From contig NC_135179.1 of assembly GCF_041146795.1 (NCBI RefSeq), positions 29,355,047 to 29,419,046 on the forward strand: a stretch of 64,000 nt of DNA, in the 5' to 3' direction. Of this stretch, positions 58,090-64,000 are shown in pieces. A program made the translations under genes and the position numbers. Position 1 is the first letter of the stretch. Each line of letters begins with the position of its first letter. Below the pieces are notes generated by a model. It was not told where the DNA came from and did no database searches. It saw nothing but the letters and a program-made list of their open reading frames with translations. The DNA comes from Maylandia zebra (lineage: Eukaryota > Chordata > Actinopteri > Cichliformes > Cichlidae).

Positions 58090-59349
58090 AGCTTACAGTT
58101 CAGTTTTTATTCCACAGACATATTTGTAAAACTGCCTCCAGCTTCATTGCTGTCTACAAATCATCACTCTACAGTGGGAAAGTGAAACTAAACGCTGCTC
58201 CAGAAACTACCTGCTATGGTCGGCCACTCATACTTGTCCTCAGAGCCTTACTAAGCAGTGCTGAGAGCGCTAACACAGGGGCGTTAATGATGAAGAAGTC
58301 CTTGTAGAAAAATATATTAGTGTAGCTTCAGAAGATCCTTGACAGCTCCCAAACTGCTGCAGACCAGCAAAAACATTCGGCACACAACCAAAGTGCACCA
58401 TGCAGAACAACTCCCAGGACTAAATGCTTCTCCCTAAGACCTCTGCAGGGTTACGACAAAGACTGTCAGGTAAAAGTCCCCGATTGTTATGCGGAAGAAG
58501 CCCAGAAACAGGCAAGCATCAGAAGAACTGAGCCGCTACAAACTCTATGACATCAGACAGAAATATCAGGTACATACAAAAGAGATGGACATGGGAAGAA
58601 AAAGAGAATTACAACAATCTTATGGGGTAAAACTCCAGTTTTGGAAGATTAACCTCTCAGTGATGCTGCCAGCACACAGTAGGATATTATCTCCCAGCCA
58701 AAGCCAGCTGCATGAGGCCCCGTAAGGGATCCAGCAGGGTGGAGTGCAATCAGGCATGTCCACGGATATCTTTCAACACTCTAGGAGAAGCAGCTCAGTA
58801 ACGACAGCAAAAATGAAGTCCATTCTCCAAAGTAGCTCCTGCGTGAAAGAGCTATTTCATATAAGAAATAGAGGTGACAGTGGTTTTATACCTCGACCAT
58901 CAGATGGCCGTGATATGTCTTCCTACCTATGACACACAAAGTATCATCTCTAGTCTGCAGGACGCCTGCACCTTCCCCAGCCTGTAGCCAGGCAGAATGA
59001 AGACTGACCACGACCCGTCAACTGTGAAAGCCCCATTTAAATGCTCAAATCCAACTATATTCTGAGGGTTTGGTTCTTAGCTTACAGTCTTCTCTACACA
59101 CTGACACTTTTCTTTTAGAGGGTTTCCACCAAGAGCTGCATAAATGGACAGGAGCTACCTGCTCAGGTCAGAATTTAGGAATAAAAAATGAAAAAGGTGC
59201 TCCACAGGGCACGTTAAGCATTAAGCATTAAGTTTCATCTGGACCAACAAGATCTGTTTCCCCCCCCCAAACTGGGGGGATACATGTCATCCATAGATTT
59301 CACAGACTGTGGCCAATGCAAGTCAGTCTTTGGTCTGAATTCACTGACT
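58090..59349. other. Gene-free stretch
   Basis: No recognised gene or element; a short C8 run lies near 59260. Confidence 0.4.
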
Positions 59350-59700
59350 CAGAAATCATCCTTCATGTTTCTTTATATTTATGTGAATGTGTCCCCTGCG
59401 CTCCCACCCACCTGCCTTTAATGGTCAATGGGAACGATTTCCGTGGACGGAGCGGGAGCTTGGAGTGAGGGTGGGTGTGTGTACGGGGCTGGCGTCCCTT
59501 TAAACTGCACACTGAGTTACTGTTGAGGGCTGCGTGACTCCTCGCCGCCGTACCCGCTTCCGCACAGGCGCGATTGGCCGCCACCGCTGTGTGGGCGGGA
59601 CACGAAACAGTGACTCAGCTCTGAGTCACTGCACGACATGTCTGTCACAGAGCGAAGTGTGACGCATTCACGGACTTCAGGAACAAACGACTGATAAACA
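59350..59700. promoter_or_regulatory. GC/CpG-rich promoter-like patch
   Basis: The most GC-rich part of the right third, with a CCAAT-type GATTGGCCG (about 59572-59580), a GC box-like GTGGGCGGGAC (59591-59601) and a perfect AP-1/ARE palindrome just after it. A good donor-like CAGGGTGAGTG follows at about 60104-60114. No coding exon is proven; this could be a 5' exon of a gene to the right. Confidence 0.4.
59608..59631. promoter_or_regulatory. Perfect AP-1/ARE palindrome
   Basis: Two 11-base arms CAGTGACTCAG and CTGAGTCACTG are separated by CT. Each arm holds an AP-1 heptamer (TGACTCA/TGAGTCA). The left arm also fits the antioxidant-response core RTGACnnnGC (GTGACTCAGC). Confidence 0.6.
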
Positions 59701-60590
59701 GACTCAAAGTCAGACTGAAACATGGCGAATTTTACAAAACACATCTCCGTGTTATGAACCACATGTATAATATGTTTAATAGGCTTTCGTAGGCAACTGA
59801 ACCTCCACACTGAGTGATTTCTTTTCGTTCAGGAGCAGAATTCAAAGAATATTATTTGTCCCATGACACTTGAATGCAGCACGAGGCTGGCTGATATTAC
59901 AAGACTTCGCATTGGCGGCGGTCTGTGTGACATTGGAGACGTTGGACTGAGCCCGTACGTAGTCCACCAGATTTTAGGTAGAACAGAAATTAGACATCCC
60001 GGCATTGGCCGTGTGACCTTTCTCCCATCACAGAAGCTTCAGAGTCCATTTTTTCAAATCCATTTTTCTACTTCAGCACCGTGCTGGACGGATCTGCCAT
60101 ACAGGGTGAGTGTCTGAAACTGCATCATGAACTCTTGTACAGACACTCGCTGTCTGGGGCTCCTCTTGGTTGTGATCGTAAGTGATGTATTTTTGTGTTT
60201 ATGTTTCCATCTCTATGAGTCTTCTTATCGTTAACACCTTAAACATCTCCACAAGTAGCTTTCAGCATTGTAAGAAAAAAAACAATAACCCATCATAAAC
60301 TGGTTCAAAGAAGGAGCAAGTACGTTGCCTGTGTACATCAGCAGAGGCTGTCAGAAGTGGAAAAGCGCAGCGTGGAATTCCCGTTACGCACGATCATAAC
60401 GCGCGTAGACAGTTCAGCGCCAAACTTCACTGGAAAAATAGCGATTTATGGAGCGAACATGCTGCTGAACGATAATGCATAACAGGTCAAGCGCGCAGAT
60501 GTGTTTTACGTGTGAAATGACGATGCTCTTGAAATCGGCCTATGTTTGACAAATGAAACATCGCTCATTGTAATTTTTGCGTGTTTAAAA
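59701..60590. other. Stretch without a proven gene
   Basis: An 84-codon open frame (59863-60117) spans a donor-like site but has no homology I recognise. The rest is unremarkable. Confidence 0.35.
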
Positions 60591-60595
60591 AGTTT

Positions 60596-60930
60596 AACGG
60601 GCGATCGTGGCTTAAGAGTTGGGAGTTCACCTTGTAATCGGAAAGTTGCCGGTTCGAGCCCCGGCTTGGACAGTCTCAGTCGTTGTGTCCTTGGGCAAGA
60701 CACTTCACCCGTTGCCTACTGGTGGTGGTCAGAGGGCCCGGTGGCGCCAGTGTCCGGCAGCCTCGCCTCTGTCAGTGCGCCCCAGGGTGGCTGTGGCTAC
60801 AATGTAGCTTGCCATCACCAGTGTGTGAATGTGTGTGTGAATGGGTGGGTGACTGGATATGTAAAGCGCTTTGGGGTCCTTAGGGACTAGTAAAGCGCTA
60901 TATAAATACAGGCCATTTACCATTTACCAT
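60596..60930 (+). repeat. SINE-like element (head type A)
   Basis: The head GGGCGATCGTGGCTTAAGAG has a box B-like GCCGGTTCGAGCCCC. The body has CTTGGGCAAGACACTTCACC, GCCTACTGGTGGTGGTCAGA and CTGTGGCTACAATGTAGCTT. The tail is GTAAAGCGCTTTGGGGTCCT, then AAGCGCTATATAAATACAGG and a CATTTAC repeat. Confidence 0.75.
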
Positions 60931-60996
60931 AATTAAAAGGCGTCACTTCGTCACTTCAAGTTCTTAATCATGAAGGGAGCACAGGAACTTTTTTTT

Positions 60997-61014
60997 GGGG
61001 GGGGGGGGGGGGGG
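60997..61014 (+). repeat. G18 homopolymer
   Basis: Eighteen consecutive G after a T-run. It can form G-quadruplexes and is prone to sequencing and assembly error. Confidence 0.85.
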
Positions 61015-61744
61015 TATAGTTTTAAAGGGCTTTCAGGGAGATCTGATTCTTCTGGAGTTGGAGGAACTCACCGCGGTGTTCTCAGTTGATGCTCACACAG
61101 AATCAGCGCTCATTTGCTGTTCTGCTACTGCCTTCATTATATAACCGAGTTGTCTTTAAGCTCTCACACACCAGCACTGACTGACTGACAGGCAGATCGC
61201 GCTGCGCTGCTGCGCTGCTCCAGTGCGGCACAGTATTCCCTCGTGCCTGGACTTCATACACACATGTACTTATAATTTATGTGCCGTCGATGTCAAACCG
61301 AAGGAAGAAACGCGTGTTTAGGATCGTGTTTATTGGGTTTTTTAAATCATCATTGCTCACTAGGAGCATAGACCTTCATATCTGAGTGCAGCCCGGGCTG
61401 ACCGGCCTGAATGAACACTCCTGCCGTCAAATGGCCAATGCGGGGCTGGCTGGTGGAACTTTGGCAAAGGGATTACACAAGCATCCAGGCCTCTAACTCA
61501 GCAGCTAATCCAGATTAAGGTGCTGTGGTTCTTCAGTGTTCCCAGCCTGGGTCTCAGACACTGTGGCCCGTCTGGCAGGCAAAATCAGCAAACCGTCCAG
61601 CATGAGCTGTCGCTTTCCCTACTTTCAAGACTCTGCTGTACTTACAATCCTGCAGTACACTAAAAAGCAGAAATACCTGATCTAGTATAATCATGAACCT
61701 GACCGTCACAGTAAAGATAACACCATGTTGCTAAAAGCTACCTT

Positions 61745-62085
61745 GATGGTAAATGGCCTGCATTTGTATAGCGCTTTTCTAGTCCCTAAGGACCCCAAAG
61801 CGCTTCACACTACATTCAGTCATTCACCCATTCACACACCCATTCACACACTGGCGATGGCAAGCTACATTGTAGCCACAGCTGCCCTGGGGCGCACTGA
61901 CAGAGGCGAGGCTGCCGGACACTGGCGCCACCGGGCCCTCTGACCACCACCAGTAGGCAAACATGGGGTTAGTATCTTGCCCAAGGATATTTGGCATGCA
62001 GCCAGGAGGCAGCCTGGGATCGAACCACCGACTTTCTGATTAGTAGCTGACCTGCTCTGCCACCTGAGCTACAGCCACCCCCCTT
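61745..62085 (-). repeat. SINE-like element with type-B head and type-A body
   Basis: On the minus strand the head GTGGCTGTAGCTCAGGTGGC with box B GGTGGTTCGATCC is the type seen at 51117-51385. From GCCTACTGGTGGTGGTCAGA onward the body and tail match the element at 60596-60930. Confidence 0.75.
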
Positions 62086-63031
62086 GATGATCAAATCTGG
62101 AGTCGCTTTGGGCCAAAAACGTTTCAGTAGCCACACTGAACAGATGCAAAGCCCTTCCAGAAGCAAGTCTCACCACTGAGCGGCTACCTTGAAAGTCCTC
62201 TGGACACTTATCTGTTCAGGTGTTTTAAGTCATTATGGAAATGAACTTTGCCTCTTTATATCCAGCAAGCCACTCAGGGATGGGGTCAGGGTTCCCTTTA
62301 AGCCACATGCTACATAAAAAATGATATGCATTTCTACTGGGGTAAAGTTCCATTTAAAGAGGAAGGTGTGAACCTACCTCTAACCCTAAACAGGTCAGCG
62401 GTGACTCTGTGGATGTTAAGAAACTAAAAGATGTTCCTGCTGTCCAAGCAGGCAAACAATTCTTTCTTGGGGTTGTATGGTATCCAAACACAAATTCTAC
62501 CCCTTACTTGCAACACAACATGGGTAACTAATGACCTGGTGTATGTTAACAGGTTAGATCAGAAAAGGATATAATCACTAGTCAGATCTGGTCAACTGTA
62601 ATTCTTCCATACACTTCAAATTTAGGATTCTTTGACTGTCCTCATGTCAAGAGTAGAAGAGTAGACAGGAAGAGGCAGAGACCTGGGAAAACGAGCAGCA
62701 AAGGGCCACAGGTCGGAGTCAGACTCAGGCTGCTACGTTTAGCCTTGCAGCATCACCTGCTCACCCTGTGAGCTAAACTGGCTCCCAGCTGCAGAAATCT
62801 TGACCTACAAATGTGTCATAATCTCCAGTGGTGAAAGTTGCATTCTTGGCCTCATAGAAGTGAACATAAGAAGTCTGCAAACCTCAGGGTACAAATCTGT
62901 GTAAGACAGAGGACAGGTGTTGTACTTGTTTCTGAGGCTCAAACCGCTAAGTACTGGTTAGTGGTTCTGTTTTTCCTGACCTTCTGCTTTTAATGCATTT
63001 GGCATTCAGTATGGAGAATGTGACAGAGACT

Positions 63032-63056
<25 letters not shown>
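63032..63056 (+). repeat. (GA)n microsatellite
   Basis: About 12 GA units, followed by GGGAGGGAGAG. Confidence 0.9.
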
Positions 63057-63062
<6 letters not shown>

Positions 63063-63075
63063 AGAGCTCTGTGAA

Positions 63076-63085
63076 CTATAAATAG
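63076..63085 (+). promoter_or_regulatory. MEF2-type / TATA-like site
   Basis: CTATAAATAG matches the MEF2 consensus CTA(A/T)4TAG and can also serve as a TATA box. It follows a GA-rich tract by 20 bases, an arrangement seen at promoters. No downstream coding exon is proven. Confidence 0.35.
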
Positions 63086-64000
63086 ACAGTGGGAGAGTGG
63101 TTGTGATGATAGCATCACCACACAATAATCCCTCAGCAAGACTGGCGTTGCTCCACTGCACTGTGCTGGCTCTAACAGGGAGCAGGTATCCCCTCTACTT
63201 TCCCCCTATACAGTAAGCAGGGTTATCCTGTGAACCCTTGACCTTATGCCAAAAGTCTGTGTGCATAAATGCTGTATTAAGCTTGGTAATATGGAACGTG
63301 TTTCACTCAGCCTGAACAGGTTGGAGGGTGGATGGAGCTCACTGGTCAGTCAGACAACAGGCAGGGGGGCAGATCATGTTCCTGCAGTTGTGGGCATAAA
63401 CTGCCATTTGTTGAATGCCATCCTGGACTCCCGCTCATATCAGCTACGTCTCAGCAAGCAAATATTGGCTATGATCAGTTTCAGCACCCACAGATCATTT
63501 CCTTGTCTTGGAAAGCTAACTATAAGCTCTAACTGCAAAAATTACAAATGAAATGGATCAATGAAGGCACTCACAGAGTGCTTTTCATTGCAGTGTTACC
63601 ATAGAACTTAAAGTTTGCTTATCTTGATCTGCCTCACTGTTGCTATAGAGTTGCAAAGTGGTGGCTGCTATTTTGGGCAATCCTGATCCAGCAGTAAAGT
63701 CCCATTCATTTCTCCCACAGAAAATGTAAGGTGACTCATAGCTGGAGCGCCTCTACAGCTTGGATTACCATCAAAATCATCTGATTCAATCATCAAACCA
63801 TTAACAATGGTGTTACAAAGTATTTATAAATTTTTTTTAATTAAAAAAAGTCAACAGTGTAAGGTTGTGCAAATAAAACTTCCTGGTAAGAAAGTTAACT
63901 TAAATCCTTATTTGCATTTCCACAAGAACAACTGGGTTCTTCAGATTCTGTCAGGAAATTAAGTCTGTGTATCAAAATCAGTTTGAATTTTTTTTAATCT

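Larger units (their letters stand above)
62090..64000. other. Right flank without a supported gene
   Basis: No exon recognised. It contains a (GA)n microsatellite at 63032-63056 and a MEF2/TATA-like site. The 101-codon open frame at 63246-63551 has no homology I recognise. Confidence 0.4.

Noticed and set aside
59863-60117. 84-codon open frame near the GC-rich patch, possible first exon
   Set aside because: A donor-like site lies inside it, but there is no homology and no acceptor or downstream exon that I can link; kept only as a possibility.
60596-60890. 114-codon open frame
   Set aside because: Entirely within a SINE.
52530-64000. NT5C2 orthologue expected from synteny
   Set aside because: Looked for the conserved N-terminal exon (MSTSWSDRLQNA-like) and found no match in this window.

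Overview
The window is vertebrate nuclear DNA, most likely from a percomorph teleost fish (a cichlid-like genome is my guess, not proven). Three genes have recognisable spliced orthologues with GT-AG introns: rnf122, pcgf6 and ina. The convergent pair pcgf6(+)/ina(-) matches the INA/PCGF6 neighbourhood on human chromosome 10q24. The rest is AT-rich intergenic and intronic DNA full of teleost transposon families (Tc1-like, hAT, piggyBac-type MITE, L2-like LINE, Penelope-like, tRNA-headed SINEs).

Layout. 1-9.8 kb has no host gene I can support; it carries two nearly identical, oppositely oriented Tc1/mariner-superfamily elements (3016-4553 and 5884-7446), each with a different single disabling change in the transposase, plus older relics. 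9.85-11.77 kb and 30.95-32.85 kb are the two arms of a near-identical inverted repeat of about 1.9 kb, about 19.2 kb apart. Each arm holds a complete five-exon gene for a 235-residue RRM-like protein that I do not recognise. The inner edge of both arms falls inside relics of the same Tc1 family, but the relic sequences beyond the edge differ by roughly 20%, which points to a transposon-associated rearrangement. The DNA between the arms contains rnf122 (coding exons 16399-24669, +), a membrane-anchored RING-H2 ubiquitin ligase, and a Penelope-like relic with a GIY-YIG endonuclease remnant.

33.0-36.3 kb is a hAT-end relic followed by an L2-like LINE (-) that was itself hit by a 199-bp hAT-type MITE. 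36.8-45.9 kb is pcgf6 (ten coding exons, 256 aa), the RING/RAWUL subunit of the variant Polycomb complex PRC1.6. Its third intron carries one transposon nested in another. 47.5-52.2 kb is ina (alpha-internexin/gefiltin, five coding exons, 450 aa), a neuronal type IV intermediate filament gene with two introns that I do not expect from the mammalian gene and one GC-AG intron. 52.3-64 kb has no coding exon I can support; it has SINEs, dispersed repeats, a long GT run, a G18 tract, a GC-rich promoter-like patch with a perfect AP-1/ARE palindrome, and a MEF2/TATA-like site.

The host genes do not form a pathway. They are a chromatin regulator, a cytoskeletal gene, a ubiquitin ligase and a duplicated putative RNA-binding gene placed together by synteny and by local rearrangement. 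No CRISPR, rRNA or true tRNA gene was seen.
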